DNA of 64,000 bases from Methylobacterium gossipiicola (GCF_900113485.1 NZ_FOPM01000010.1:62001-126000); one strand, 5' to 3'. Numbered from the stretch's first letter, positions 52,638 through 62,178 are shown. Translations and numbers: made by a program. The notes: a model not told the origin generated them from the letters alone.

Positions 52638-53510
52638 CTAGTTGAACAGCGAGCCGACGCCGCCCTGCACCCGGCCGAGGCCCTGCTTGGCGATGGGGTT
52701 GCCGGGCTCGATCTGCGCGGCACGCTGGTAGCTCTCCATGGCTTCCTTGCGGCGGTTGGACTTCTCGTAGGCGACCCCGCGATAGGCCCAGGACGTGGCG
52801 TCCTTGTTGTTGACGTTGAGGGCCGCGTTGTAGTCCTCGATGGCCTTATCGTACTGGTTGGTGGCGATGAGGCTCTGGCCGCGCGCCGCGTAGGGCGCGG
52901 CCACGAACGGGTTGCGGTCGATGGCGGCGTCGAAATCCGCGATGGCCTGGATGTTCTGGCCCTGCTTTTGCCGCACGAGGCCGCGCGCATGATACGCCTC
53001 GGCCGATTCCGGCGTCAGGCGGATCGCTTGGTTGAGATCGTTGGTGGCGCCGTCGAGGTCGCCCTGCGCCCGCAGGACGTTGGCGCGACCGATATAGGCC
53101 GGCCCGTAATTCGGATCGGCCGCGATGGCCTTCGAGAAATCGGCGAGGGCCGCGTCGTTGCGGCCGATCTGGCGGTTGGCGAGCGCCCGATTGTTGTAGG
53201 CCGAGGCCGAATTCGGATCGATCTGCACCGCCTTGGTGAAGTCGCCGATGGCATCGTTGAACTGGCCCGAACGGGCATAGGCCGCACCGCGCGTGACGTA
53301 GGCGGCGGCGTCGTTGGGGTTGCGCTGGATCACCTCGCTCAAGGAGGCGATGTTGACGTTGCTGGCGCCCGTCGTATCGGTCTCGAGCACGGCGAACTGC
53401 TTCTGCGGGGCGGTGGCCGTCCCGTAGGTTTCGCAACCGCCAAGGGCGCCCGCCACGAGGGCGGCCCCGATGAGCCTCGCCTTCGATGCGCGCAGCGTCA
53501 GAACCGTCAT
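52638..53510 (-). CDS. TPR-repeat lipoprotein
   Basis: The 290-residue protein has a basic N-terminus, hydrophobic helix and lipobox-like GALGGC with Cys near residue 26, so it is probably lipidated. Six or more tetratricopeptide repeats follow, for example DAAAYVTRGAAYARSGQFNDA and NSASAYNNRALANRQIGRNDA (shortened here: AAAYVTRGAAYARSGQF; SAYNNRALANRQIGR). Such proteins are scaffolds in the envelope; similar ones in Hyphomicrobiales are annotated only as TPR proteins. Start at 53510. Confidence 0.85.
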   Translation of the reverse strand: MTVLTLRASKARLIGAALVAGALGGCETYGTATAPQKQFAVLETDTTGASNVNIASLSEVIQRNPNDAAAYVTRGAAYARSGQFNDAIGDFTKAVQIDPNSASAYNNRALANRQIGRNDAALADFSKAIAADPNYGPAYIGRANVLRAQGDLDGATNDLNQAIRLTPESAEAYHARGLVRQKQGQNIQAIADFDAAIDRNPFVAAPYAARGQSLIATNQYDKAIEDYNAALNVNNKDATSWAYRGVAYEKSNRRKEAMESYQRAAQIEPGNPIAKQGLGRVQGGVGSLFN

Positions 53511-53778
53511 GAACCCGCTCCCCCCGGACGTCCGTGCCTCCGGCACGGTCCCGCCCCGTCAATCTCGTCCGAATCCGGGCCGCATCGCTTCACGAGCCCC
53601 CGCCGCGACGGTCGCGCATCGCGGTGAACGCAAACTTAAGACCGGCGCCGTTCTCGACCCTCAAGCGTTTGCTTGTGGCGAACGTATGGCCCTGTTCGCA
53701 CGACCGTCTTAAGCGGTCTCGTCGGGGGCGAGGTCACCCGCCACTGTGATATCGGAGCCGCAGTTTCGGGGGCCTCGC
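53511..53778. other. Gap between TPR lipoprotein and ABC-F genes
   Basis: These 268 bases carry the promoter region of the TPR gene on the minus strand. Two cttaag hexamers occur (near 53633 and 53707) but their spacing does not fit a CtrA site. I see no gene. Confidence 0.35.
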
Positions 53779-55653
53779 TCAGGCTTCCGCCGCCTCGATG
53801 GCGCCGCTGAGGTCGAGCCATTCCTCCTCGGCCGCTTCGAGGGCGGCGGCGGCGTCCGCACGCATCTTGGCGAGTTCGCCGGCCTTCGCGGCATTGGCCT
53901 GGAAGGCAGTGCCATCGGCGAGCGCCGCGTCGATCTTGGCCATGGCCTCGGCGAGCTTCTTCATGCGCGCCTCAACGGCCTCGATCTTCTTGCGCAGGGG
54001 CGCGAGGGCCACTCGCCGCTCGGCGTTGGAGCGCCGCTCCACCGCCTTGACACCGCCGGACGCCTCCGCCGTCTCCTTCTCGGCCGGTCGCTCGGGGCCG
54101 GCCAGGACGAGGCGACGGTAATCGTCCATGTCGCCGTCGAACGCCTTCACGCTGCCGTTGGAGACGAGCCAAAGCCGGTCGGCGCAGGCCTCGACGAGGA
54201 AGCGGTCGTGCGACACGAGGATGACGGCGCCCTCGTAGTCGTTGATCGCCTCCACCAGGGCCTGCCGGCTCTCGATATCGAGGTGGTTCGTCGGCTCGTC
54301 GAGGATGAGGAGGTGAGGGCCGTTGAAGGCCGCGAGCCCCATGAGCAGCCGGGCCTTCTCGCCACCCGAGAGCTGCCCCACGGGGGTCTCGGATTTGGGG
54401 CCGGAAAAGCCGAGGCGCGCCGCCGCCGCGCGGGCCTTCGATTCCGGCACGTCCGGCATGAGGTCGCGGACATGGGCGTAGGCGCTCTCGGCGGGGCGCA
54501 ACTCGTCGAGTTGGTGCTGGGCGAAGTAAGCGACCTCCATTTTGCCGGAGCGCCGCATCTCGCCGCTCAAGGGCGGCAGTCGCCCACCGATGAGCTTGCA
54601 GAAGGTGGATTTGCCGTTGCCGTTGGCCCCGAGGAGGGCGACGCGGTCGTCGGGAGCCAGACTCAGGTTGAGTCCCGATAGGACGATCCGGTCGGGATAG
54701 CCCGCCTGCACCCGCTCCATGGCGACGATGGGGGGCGATAGGGGCCGTTCCGGACTCGGTAGGCGGAAGGCCGGCACGTCGTCCTCGATCACCGAGGCGA
54801 TGATCTCCATCTTGGCCAGGCGCTTGACGCGGGACTGGGCCTGGCGCGCCTTCGTGGCCTTGGCCTTGAACCGGTCGACGAAGCTCTGGAGATGGGCGCG
54901 CTCGGCGTCCTGCTTCACCTTGGCCTTGGCCTGAAGCGCCCGTTTTTCGGCGACCTGACGGGCGAACGAGGTGTAGCCGCCCCGATAGATGTTCAGCTTG
55001 CCCCGGTCGAGGTGGAGGATGTGGTCGACGCACTCGTCCAGAAGGTCCCGGTCGTGCGAGATGATCACCGCGGTGCGCGGATAGCGCTCGAGGTAATCGT
55101 AGAGCCAGATGGTGCCCTCGATGTCGAGGTAGTTGGTCGGCTCGTCGAGCAGCAGCAGATCGGGCTCGGAGAACAACACGGCGGCGAGCGCCACGCGCAT
55201 GCGCCAGCCGCCGGAGAAGTCCGAGCACGGCCGCGCCTGCGCGGCGGCATCGAAGCCGAGGCCGTGCAGGATCGCCGCCGCGCGCGCCGGGGCGGAATGG
55301 GCCTCGATGTCCACCAGCCGGGTCTCGATCTCGGCTCGGCGCAAACCGTCGGCATGCTCGGCCTCGGCCATCAGGCGGCTGCGCTCGGTGTCGGCCGCGA
55401 GCACGACGGAATGCAGGGTCTCGGGCCCGGCGGGCGCCTCCTGGGCAACGGCGCCGATGCGCATGCCCTTGGGCATCGACACGGTGCCGCCCTCCGTGGG
55501 CAATTCGCCCAGAATCGCCTTGAACAGGGTGGTCTTGCCGGCGCCGTTGCGGCCCACCAGCCCCACCCGCGCCCGGTCGGGAATCGAGAAGGTGGCGCCG
55601 TCGAGGATCAGGCGCTCGCCGATGCGGTAGGTGAGGTCGTTGACGCGGAGCAT
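53779..55653 (-). CDS. ABC-F family ATPase
   Basis: The 624-residue cytoplasmic protein has two ABC domains and no membrane segments. Domain 1 has GRNGAGKTT, FSGGWRMR and LLLLDEPTNYLDIEG. Domain 2 has GANGNGKST, LSGGEKARLLMGL and LLILDEPTNHLDIES. The two are joined by a charged linker (KAKATKARQAQSRVKRL, the P-site tRNA-interaction motif region). A C-terminal coiled coil (about 560-620) follows. This matches Uup/YheS-type translation factors. Antibiotic resistance is not implied. Start ATG 55653 (MLRVNDLTYRIG). Confidence 0.92.
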   Translation of the reverse strand: MLRVNDLTYRIGERLILDGATFSIPDRARVGLVGRNGAGKTTLFKAILGELPTEGGTVSMPKGMRIGAVAQEAPAGPETLHSVVLAADTERSRLMAEAEHADGLRRAEIETRLVDIEAHSAPARAAAILHGLGFDAAAQARPCSDFSGGWRMRVALAAVLFSEPDLLLLDEPTNYLDIEGTIWLYDYLERYPRTAVIISHDRDLLDECVDHILHLDRGKLNIYRGGYTSFARQVAEKRALQAKAKVKQDAERAHLQSFVDRFKAKATKARQAQSRVKRLAKMEIIASVIEDDVPAFRLPSPERPLSPPIVAMERVQAGYPDRIVLSGLNLSLAPDDRVALLGANGNGKSTFCKLIGGRLPPLSGEMRRSGKMEVAYFAQHQLDELRPAESAYAHVRDLMPDVPESKARAAAARLGFSGPKSETPVGQLSGGEKARLLMGLAAFNGPHLLILDEPTNHLDIESRQALVEAINDYEGAVILVSHDRFLVEACADRLWLVSNGSVKAFDGDMDDYRRLVLAGPERPAEKETAEASGGVKAVERRSNAERRVALAPLRKKIEAVEARMKKLAEAMAKIDAALADGTAFQANAAKAGELAKMRADAAAALEAAEEEWLDLSGAIEAAEA

Positions 55654-55728
55654 GGACGGCGTTCTGGCGCCGTGCCCCCGCCGTGGCAAGCGCCCCGCGA
55701 CGGTTTCCTCGTCGGACGTCAGACCCGG

Positions 55729-56694
55729 TCAGACGAGTTCCCAGGCGGTGGGATCGCGCAGCAGCGCCGCGATGAGGGCGTGGTTGAGCCGGTGGCCCGT
55801 GTGCCGGGCCGTGACGTGGCCGAGCACCGGATGACCGATGAGGGCGAGGTCGCCGACGAGATCGAGGATACGGTGGCGCACGGGCTCGTTCGCCCCGCGC
55901 ATGCCACCGATGACGCGGTCGCCGAGGATCGCGGCCGTGGTGCGGAAATTCGCCCCGCGCAGGACCGGGCGACCCGTAACATAGGCATAGAGCTTCAGGG
56001 GCACGGCCCATTTCAGGCGGCCGAAGCTGCGCGAGGGGGCAAGCGCCGAAACGAAACTCTCCCGCGTGATCTCGCCCTGCCAGCGCATCGCCCCGAACTT
56101 GGCGAGCGCCAGTTCGCCCGCGATACTGAAGCGATCCGACGGCTCGATGTGCAAGCTGCGCTCGCCGTCGCGAACCTCCACGGTTCGGCGGACCGATAGG
56201 CGACGGCGCGCCGCCGCGAGGGGGCGCCGGCCCGCCTGCGAAAAGGCCGCGCACCAGAGCAGGGCGCTGCCGTCGAAGATCGGCAGTTCCTCGGCGTCGA
56301 GCTCCACCGTGGCGTTGTCGATGCCGAAGGCGCTGAATGTCGCCATCAGGTGCTCCACCGTCCGCACCAGGGTTCCGTCCGGCCCCCGCAGGGCAGTGCA
56401 GAGCGGCTGGGTCTCGTAGAGGTGCCAGAGGGCGGGCACGGATGCCGTGCGCCCCTTCCACGCGCGGTGGAAGACGATGCCGGTCCCGGCCTCGGCCGGC
56501 GAAACCCGGACCGTCACCGCCCGACCCGTGTGCAGGCCGCGCCCAGACAGGGTGAAAGCCTCATCGAGGGTGGACTGTCCCGCATCCAACCGAATGACGG
56601 CGTTCACGGACACGCCCGAACGGGATGGCTCGGGCGGGCAGGCGTCTCGGGTGGGACCGGGAGAGCCCGAATGGGCCGCGGAGTGGTGAAGCAT
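55729..56694 (-). CDS. LpxC-like UDP-3-O-acyl-GlcNAc deacetylase (divergent)
   Basis: LpxC is the zinc deacetylase committing to lipid A synthesis. The 321-residue protein has LSGRGLHTGRAV, the VRTVEHLMA motif (Glu general base and zinc His), FGIDNATVELDAEELPIFDGSA (in part: ELPIFDGSA), SRSFGRL, VRHRILDLVGDLALIGHP (zinc His and Asp) and TGHRLNHALIAALL with the final catalytic His. All ligands are kept, but the sequence between them is divergent. It is not beside ftsZ, where alphaproteobacterial lpxC usually lies, so a second paralogue is possible. Start ATG 56694; the N-terminal 30 residues are atypical. Confidence 0.8.
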   Translation of the reverse strand: MLHHSAAHSGSPGPTRDACPPEPSRSGVSVNAVIRLDAGQSTLDEAFTLSGRGLHTGRAVTVRVSPAEAGTGIVFHRAWKGRTASVPALWHLYETQPLCTALRGPDGTLVRTVEHLMATFSAFGIDNATVELDAEELPIFDGSALLWCAAFSQAGRRPLAAARRRLSVRRTVEVRDGERSLHIEPSDRFSIAGELALAKFGAMRWQGEITRESFVSALAPSRSFGRLKWAVPLKLYAYVTGRPVLRGANFRTTAAILGDRVIGGMRGANEPVRHRILDLVGDLALIGHPVLGHVTARHTGHRLNHALIAALLRDPTAWELV

Positions 56695-57046
56695 CGCGAT
56701 CTTCCGCCCCCGAACGGGCGTGGCCGTGCCCATCGGGGATCGGATTCGGCTAACAATCCATGTTAGGATTCGCAAGCAGACGCGCGGTCGCTATCCCCGT
56801 TTGTGATGTGCCCCCAGTCGTTCGGGAGACCAAGGCCACGTCCGCCCGGAGCGATCCTATCCACCCCCATCGCGCAGGCGACAGCTTGACCGGTCGGGCC
56901 GCCGTCGCCACCATCGGGGCGAGGGGTCGTCGCAGGCGCGACGACCGGCAAACATGGCTCTGTCATAGGATGGTTGGCGCGCCCGAGTCGGCAGCGATCC
57001 CCCTAAGGCGCGAGGTCGGGCGCAGGGCGCCACGGGGAGTTTTTCG
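56695..57046. other. Divergent gap between lpxC-like and Crp/Fnr genes
   Basis: The 352-base divergent intergenic region must carry both promoters. A partial palindrome ctaacaatccatgttag (about 56750-56766) lies about 56 bases upstream of the lpxC-like start and could be an operator; its half-site spacing does not match CtrA, and it does not match the Fnr or Crp consensus. No gene is seen. Confidence 0.35.
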
Positions 57047-57733
57047 ATGAGTCGGCTGGCGACGATCCCGTTCTTCAAGGAGCCGGGCATCGACTTGTCG
57101 TCCTACGAGACGCGCTGTCATTGGCGCCGGTTCGACGAGAACGAAGTCCTGGTCGATTACGACGACATCTCCACCGACGTGTACTTCCTCACGGCAGGGG
57201 AGGTCCGCATCCTCAACCGGTCGCAGTCCGGTAAGGAAGTGATCCTGGGTGAGATGCGGGGCGGAGCCTTCTTCGGCGAACTCGCGGCGCTGGACGGCAT
57301 CGGGCGCTCGGCCAACGTCACCGCCCTCACGCGCGGCGAGGTCTGCGTGGTGCCGGCCGCGATCTTCCGCCAGATGATCTTCGCCTCCGAGGCCATCGCC
57401 GACCGGCTGTTCCGCCTGCTGGCGAAGCGGGTGCGCGAACTCAACACCCGGATCATGGAGCACGCCCTCCTCGACCTGCGCCACCGCCTCTATGCCGAAT
57501 TGCTGCGGCTCTCGGTGCCGCGCGCGGGCGGGGACGGCGCGCGCGTGGTGACGCCGCCGCCCTACCATCACGTGCTCGCCGCCCGCATCGGCTGCCGGCG
57601 CGAACAGGTGACCCGCGAATTCACTGTCATGGCGGCCGACGGGCTCATCGACCGCACCCGTGGCGCCCTGGTGATCCGCCGCCCGGATCTTCTGGAAGCC
57701 CGCGTCGCCGAGGCCCTTCGCGAAGACAGCTGA
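57047..57733 (+). CDS. Crp/Fnr-family transcriptional regulator
   Basis: The 228-residue protein has an N-terminal cyclic-nucleotide-binding-like beta-roll (about 10-125, DVYFLTAGEVRILNRS, GGAFFGELAALDG), a dimerisation helix (about 128-160) and a C-terminal winged HTH (about 170-215, HHVLAARIGCRREQVTREF). The N-terminal domain lacks the Cys cluster of FNR, so it is not an FNR-type oxygen sensor. The effector is unknown. A strong hairpin follows. Confidence 0.9.
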   Translation: MSRLATIPFFKEPGIDLSSYETRCHWRRFDENEVLVDYDDISTDVYFLTAGEVRILNRSQSGKEVILGEMRGGAFFGELAALDGIGRSANVTALTRGEVCVVPAAIFRQMIFASEAIADRLFRLLAKRVRELNTRIMEHALLDLRHRLYAELLRLSVPRAGGDGARVVTPPPYHHVLAARIGCRREQVTREFTVMAADGLIDRTRGALVIRRPDLLEARVAEALREDS

Positions 57734-57776
57734 TCCGGCATCCGCTGGATGACGACCGAACGCGGCCATTCGACCG

Positions 57777-57813
57777 GAGCGTCGTCCTGGACATCAGATC
57801 CAGGACGACGCTC
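57777..57813. terminator. Strong 15-base hairpin after the Crp/Fnr gene
   Basis: Perfect 15-base arms (57777-57791 and 57799-57813; gagcgtcgtcctgga and its complement) surround a 7-base loop, 43 bases after the regulator stop. It is directly followed by repeat copy 2 and could be part of the same composite element. Confidence 0.65.
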
Positions 57814-57827
57814 TAAACCATTGGGCT

Positions 57828-57874
57828 GCATCGGCCTTTGTCCGAAAGCCGGTTCCCACCTTTCGGGCCGATGC
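57828..57874. repeat. Palindromic intergenic repeat, copy 2
   Basis: Outer arms gcatcggcc (57828-57836) and ggccgatgc (57866-57874) enclose ccgaaag (57842-57848) and ctttcgg (57860-57866). Read on the minus strand it has the same core (ccgaaaggtgg, ccgg, ttcgg, then an A-rich spacer) as copy 1 at 31080-31129, so the two belong to one dispersed repeat family in inverted orientation. Confidence 0.7.
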
Positions 57875-57921
57875 TCTAGGAAAACGAACGGCGTTCGTAT
57901 GGGCGGCGCGACCGTCGTCGA

Positions 57922-59778
57922 TCAGGGCGCGTAGGCGCCCACGGCGGCCGGGAGCGTTGCTTTGCCGGCCGCGGGCATGCGCAGGCTTGCCGGCCCGAGG
58001 GCATCGCCCGCATCCAGGAAGACCTTGCGGACCGTGATGGCGCTCCACGGACCCGCGATGGCATAGCTCGGCCCCAGGCGGACGCTTCCATCGCCGGCGG
58101 CGCGCGGCATGAGATGCGCCCACGTCTCGATACGACGCTCGGGCAGGACGAGTGTCCCACTCAAGGCCCCCGTGAGGGCGGGTGTCCGGAGGGTGGCATC
58201 GACGATCTCCCCGATCCCGTCGACGAGCCGCAGGGTCAGGCCGGCCTGCTCGAAGGCGGTTCGTCCGTTGCGGCGGGCCAGGGCTCCGGCCGCGACGGCT
58301 CCGTTGCGGTGCAGGACATCGGACAGGTCGATTCCCACCAGGGCGCCGCCGTTGATCGCGAGCGTGGCGCGTCCGTCGAGGTGGCGCATCAGGGTGTCGG
58401 CCGTCGCGCCCACGCCCTCGAACGCGAACTGACCGCGCGCGGCCCCGAACACCCAGCGGTCCCGCCCGAGATCGACCAGGAGCGACCCGAGATCGAGGCC
58501 GTCGAAGGCGCCCTGGAGCCTGATCTCGGTCTTCTCCGGATCGGCTGCCACGGGGACGAGGCCGAGTCGTCCCTTCACGAGGCCGCCCCGCAGGGTCGCG
58601 CGGCTCAGGGCCGCCTCGACGCCGCCCGGGTGCACCAGCACGCTGGCGGCGAGGTCTTCGACGACGAGGGGACCCATCCGGCCGAGCCCCGCCGAGACGC
58701 GCAGGTCAAGGTCGCCCCCCATGAGTGGTCGCAGCGCGAGGCTGCGCCCGCTCCAGTGCGGCGCGTCCGTGTCGTCGTCGTCGAACCGCCGCAGGGTCTC
58801 GGCGAGGAGGGGGGCGAGGTTGAGGCTGTCGGCGGCCAGGGTCGCCTGGATGGCCGGGCGCTTGCCCGAGAGGGAGATCGAGCCCGCCCCTTCGAGCCTG
58901 TCCTCGCCGAGGTGAACCCGGATGCTCGGCAGGAGAACGGTCCGGTTCCGCACCTCGAAGCGCCCGGCGACGGCGATGGACTCGATCATCGGGGAGAGAG
59001 CCACGTCGCTCCCCATCCAGGCCAGGGTCTCGGGCAGGGAGCGGGTGCGCAGGTCGACGGAGCCGGTCAGAGCCAACGGGTCGGAGGAGGGGCCGAAGGA
59101 GCCCTCACCCTCGGCCGAGAGGCTGCCCGCCGGCCAGTCCGCCGTCGCCGTGAAGGGACTGGAGCCCCCCCCGGCGAGGTCGGCGATCCGCACACCGGAC
59201 AGGGTGAAGCGGGTCGGCACCGCGTTCCACACGAACGCACCGGCGATGTCGGCCGCCGCGCTCCAGCCGGGCCAGGACACCGTGAGATCGACGTCCCGAG
59301 CCGTCTGGACCCGGCCGTCGCGCGGATCGAGGCCCGTCACCGTGCCCCGGCTGAGGGCGAGGCGACGGGGATGGGCGGCGCCGGGCACGAGCAGGCGGGC
59401 CGCCCGCGCCATAGGCTCGGTCCAGCGGTCGTCGCCGTCGCGGGTGGGCAGGTGGATCGTTCCACCTTCGAAGGACGCCGTGTTGACTTCGGTGCGGCCG
59501 AGCAGAAGAGCGAAGAGGTTGAGCTGAACCTTGAGGGTGCCGCCCTCGGCCAAGGGCCTGTCGTCCCCCGTCGTCGCGGTGAGGCGCACCCCGCCGAGGC
59601 TGAGCCGGGGCAGGGGCAGGAGCGCCACTTCAGCCGGGCCGGAGGCCGTGAGGATGACCCCGTAGGCGCGGGCGACCGAGCGATCGACGAAGGCGGCGGC
59701 GCGCTGCGTCGGCACCGTCCAGGGCAAGCATCCCCCCGCGAGGCCGGCGGCCAGGGCACCTAGGCCGAAGAGGGACAC
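57922..59778 (-). CDS. AsmA-like envelope protein
   Basis: The 618-residue protein has an N-terminal hydrophobic anchor (about 1-18), the AsmA start-like region with PTQRAAAFVDRSV, and a long beta-rich body of repeated short strands typical of AsmA/TamB bridge-type proteins. The C-terminal AsmA motif region reads GRATLAINGGALVGIDLSDVLHR, in part LAINGGALVGIDLSDVLH. Such proteins are linked to lipid transport between membranes. The GTG at 59778 is the only in-frame candidate I found with a hydrophobic lead; the true start could be further upstream. Confidence 0.75.
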   Translation of the reverse strand: MSLFGLGALAAGLAGGCLPWTVPTQRAAAFVDRSVARAYGVILTASGPAEVALLPLPRLSLGGVRLTATTGDDRPLAEGGTLKVQLNLFALLLGRTEVNTASFEGGTIHLPTRDGDDRWTEPMARAARLLVPGAAHPRRLALSRGTVTGLDPRDGRVQTARDVDLTVSWPGWSAAADIAGAFVWNAVPTRFTLSGVRIADLAGGGSSPFTATADWPAGSLSAEGEGSFGPSSDPLALTGSVDLRTRSLPETLAWMGSDVALSPMIESIAVAGRFEVRNRTVLLPSIRVHLGEDRLEGAGSISLSGKRPAIQATLAADSLNLAPLLAETLRRFDDDDTDAPHWSGRSLALRPLMGGDLDLRVSAGLGRMGPLVVEDLAASVLVHPGGVEAALSRATLRGGLVKGRLGLVPVAADPEKTEIRLQGAFDGLDLGSLLVDLGRDRWVFGAARGQFAFEGVGATADTLMRHLDGRATLAINGGALVGIDLSDVLHRNGAVAAGALARRNGRTAFEQAGLTLRLVDGIGEIVDATLRTPALTGALSGTLVLPERRIETWAHLMPRAAGDGSVRLGPSYAIAGPWSAITVRKVFLDAGDALGPASLRMPAAGKATLPAAVGAYAP

Positions 59779-60126
59779 GAAACGTGGCAGCGACAGGGCA
59801 CTCCGCAGGGAGGATCTCGGACCGGGCCGCCCGGAGGATCCGAACGACGATCGACGCAGGCGCCCCCACCCGACGAATGCCGATACTCTTTTTACGCTTT
59901 ACGCCGTCCGGCGCGGTTTGTCTTCCGATGACAGCGCGTCGTGCACCGATCGATCCCGGAGCGGCCGCCTGCAAGGAATGACAGCCGGGCGAAGCTGTCG
60001 GAAAGCCAACCGGAGTCCCGACTGGTCATCGTGAAGTGCTTGGCGTAACCGCAACGACACGCGATGCTCCCGCGGGCGAGACGTCGCGCTGGAATTTCGT
60101 CCGGGAACCTCGAGGGGAGGGCGCTC
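59779..60126. other. Divergent gap between AsmA-like and scoA genes
   Basis: These 348 bases must contain the AsmA-like promoter (minus) and scoA promoter (plus). An AT-richer patch (actctttttacgctttacgcc, about 59884-59904) may be a promoter. The ribosome site of scoA (gaggggaggg) is at about 60112-60121. No gene is seen. Confidence 0.4.
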
Positions 60127-60843
60127 ATGAAGAAAGTTCGCACCGATGCGACGGAGGCCCTGGCCGGGCTCCTGACCGATGGCATGACGGTGATGGCCGG
60201 CGGCTTCGGCCTGTGCGGCATTCCCGACGAACTCATCGATGCGATCCGCGCATCGGGGGTGAAGGATCTCACGGTGATCTCGAACAATGCCGGCATCGAC
60301 GGCGTCGGCCTCGGCAAGCTCCTCGAGACCCGTCAGGTTGCCAAGATGATCTCGTCCTATGTCGGCGAGAACAAGGAATTCGCCCGCCAGTATCTCGGCG
60401 GCGAACTCGCCATCGAGTTCAATCCGCAGGGCACGCTGGCCGAGCGCATCCGCGCCGGCGGCGCCGGCATCCCGGCCTTCTTCACCAAGACCGGCGTCGG
60501 CACCCTCATCGCCGAGGGCAAGGAAGTCCGGGAGTTCGACGGTGAGACCTACGTGATGGAGCGCGGCCTGTTCGCCGATCTCGCCATCGTCCACGCCTGG
60601 AAGGGCGATACGGAAGGCAACCTCGTCTATCGGAAGACGGCGCGCAACTTCAATCCGATGATGGCCACGGCCGCCAAGGTCACGGTCGCGCAGGTGGAAC
60701 ACTTGGTGCAGCCGGGCGAGATCGATGGCGACGCGATCCACACGCCGGGCATCTTCATCAAGCGCATCATCCACGTCCCGGTCCGCGAGAAGCGCATCGA
60801 GCAGCGCACCACCCGCAAGCGCGGCGAGCCCGCTTCCGTCTGA
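60127..60843 (+). CDS. scoA: 3-oxoacid CoA-transferase subunit A
   Basis: Subunit A of succinyl-CoA:3-ketoacid CoA-transferase, used to activate acetoacetate in ketone-body or PHB turnover. The 238-residue product has [59 protein letters not shown] (shown to its last Phe) and the [20 protein letters not shown] region. It ends with a basic tail. It lies 23 bases upstream of scoB with a good ribosome site between. Confidence 0.93.
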   Translation: MKKVRTDATEALAGLLTDGMTVMAGGFGLCGIPDELIDAIRASGVKDLTVISNNAGIDGVGLGKLLETRQVAKMISSYVGENKEFARQYLGGELAIEFNPQGTLAERIRAGGAGIPAFFTKTGVGTLIAEGKEVREFDGETYVMERGLFADLAIVHAWKGDTEGNLVYRKTARNFNPMMATAAKVTVAQVEHLVQPGEIDGDAIHTPGIFIKRIIHVPVREKRIEQRTTRKRGEPASV

Positions 60844-60866
60844 TCAGAGCAGGGAGAGACATCACC

Positions 60867-61526
60867 ATGGCCTGGACCCGCGAACAGATGGCGGAGCGCG
60901 CCGCCAAGGAACTGCGCGACGGTTTCTACGTGAACCTCGGCATCGGCATTCCGACGCTGGTGTCGAACTACATCCCCGAAGGCATGTCGGTTCAGCTGCA
61001 ATCGGAGAACGGCATGCTGGGCATGGGCCCGTTCCCGTACGAGGGCGAAGAGGACCCCGACCTCATCAACGCCGGCAAGCAGACCATCACCGAACTGCCG
61101 ACCACGAGCTACTTCTCCTCGTCGGACTCCTTCGGGATGGTGCGGGGCGGGCACATCAACCTGTCGATCCTCGGCGCCATGCAGGTGGCCGAGAACGGCG
61201 ACCTCGCCAACTGGATGATCCCGGGCAAGATGGTGAAGGGCATGGGTGGGGCCATGGACCTCGTGGCGGGCGTCAAGCGCGTCGTCGTGGTGATGGAGCA
61301 CGTCGCCCGCAACAAGGACGGCTCGGAGAGCCCGAAGCTGCTCTCCGCCTGCGACCTGCCGCTGACCGGCACCCATGTGGTCGACATGGTCATCACCGAT
61401 CTCGGCGTCTTCACCATCGACAAGAAGGGCGATGGCGGCATGACCCTGATCGAGCTCGCCGACGGCGTCACCGAGGACGAGGTCCGCGCCAAGACGCAAG
61501 CGGCCTTCACCACGCAACTCGCCTGA
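60867..61526 (+). CDS. scoB: 3-oxoacid CoA-transferase subunit B
   Basis: Subunit B carries the catalytic Glu, here in [12 protein letters not shown] (Glu of SENG). The 219-residue protein also shows [50 protein letters not shown] and the C-terminal [11 protein letters not shown]. It has a GGGAGAGA ribosome site and is co-transcribed with scoA. Confidence 0.95.
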   Translation: MAWTREQMAERAAKELRDGFYVNLGIGIPTLVSNYIPEGMSVQLQSENGMLGMGPFPYEGEEDPDLINAGKQTITELPTTSYFSSSDSFGMVRGGHINLSILGAMQVAENGDLANWMIPGKMVKGMGGAMDLVAGVKRVVVVMEHVARNKDGSESPKLLSACDLPLTGTHVVDMVITDLGVFTIDKKGDGGMTLIELADGVTEDEVRAKTQAAFTTQLA

Positions 61527-61572
61527 CCCGCCTCGTTTCGGGACGCTCACGCGGCGAGCCGCCGCCGCGTGC

Positions 61573-61587
61573 CTAATCGCCTGTTAA
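61573..61587. promoter_or_regulatory. CtrA-like site, CTAA-N7-TTAA
   Basis: Half-sites CTAA (61573-61576) and TTAA (61584-61587) are spaced by exactly 7 bases (7 of 8 matches to CtrA consensus). The site lies 80 bases before the small hypothetical gene at 61667. Confidence 0.35.
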
Positions 61588-61666
61588 GCCGACCCGTCGA
61601 AATGTCGTCGCGGGCAGGGGACCCCGATCCCCGGCCCGCGTTGCGTAAGACAAAGGGTATCGGCCG

Positions 61667-62065
61667 ATGGACAGCGCTCCGGCAAGGATGGACAACGTCG
61701 TTCCGTTTCGACGGGCGACCCCGCTTCCGGCTCCGGCCCGGCCCGGCAACGCCGCCCGCGCCGCGACCCCCGCCTCCCGGCGCAGCGACCAGCGCGCGGT
61801 GATGGATGCGGTCTACGCCACCGGCACCCTGGCGGTGGCGGCGGGCGACCGCGAGACCAAGCTCATCGCCGCCCGCCTGCAGGTCTACGGCTTCCTCAGC
61901 ATCGAGGAGATTGACGCCGACGGCACCCTGCGGCGCCTGCGTCCCTCCGAGGCGATCCGCGCCCGGTCCGAGCGTCCCTGGCGGGTCACCAAAGCCTCCT
62001 ACGGCGCCAGCCTCGCGGTGACGATTCCGGCCATCGACGATTTCCTGTTCGAGCAGCCGGCCTGA
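61667..62065 (+). CDS. Small hypothetical protein
   Basis: The 132-residue product has a polar, Ala/Pro/Arg-rich N-terminus and a more structured C-terminal part (residues 45-130, VYATGTLAVAAGDRETKLIAARL, in part GTLAVAAGDRETKLIAARL, then VYGFLSIEEIDADGTLRRL). I recognise no family. The ATG at 61667 has aagggt before it; ATG 61688 (MDNVVPFRR) is an alternative. A hairpin follows. Confidence 0.65.
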   Translation: MDSAPARMDNVVPFRRATPLPAPARPGNAARAATPASRRSDQRAVMDAVYATGTLAVAAGDRETKLIAARLQVYGFLSIEEIDADGTLRRLRPSEAIRARSERPWRVTKASYGASLAVTIPAIDDFLFEQPA

Positions 62066-62068
62066 AGC

Positions 62069-62095
62069 GGCTTCCGCTCGATCGAAGCGGAAGCC
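62069..62095. terminator. Hairpin between convergent small genes
   Basis: Perfect 10-base arms (ggcttccgct 62069-62078; agcggaagcc 62086-62095) flank a 7-base loop just after the small hypothetical gene. Confidence 0.6.
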
Positions 62096-62178
62096 CGTGT
62101 CCACGGCCCGCGCGGCCCTTGAAGACAACCGAACGCCGTCGTCTCGAAGGACCCAAACGGACTTCGTATGACCCGGGC

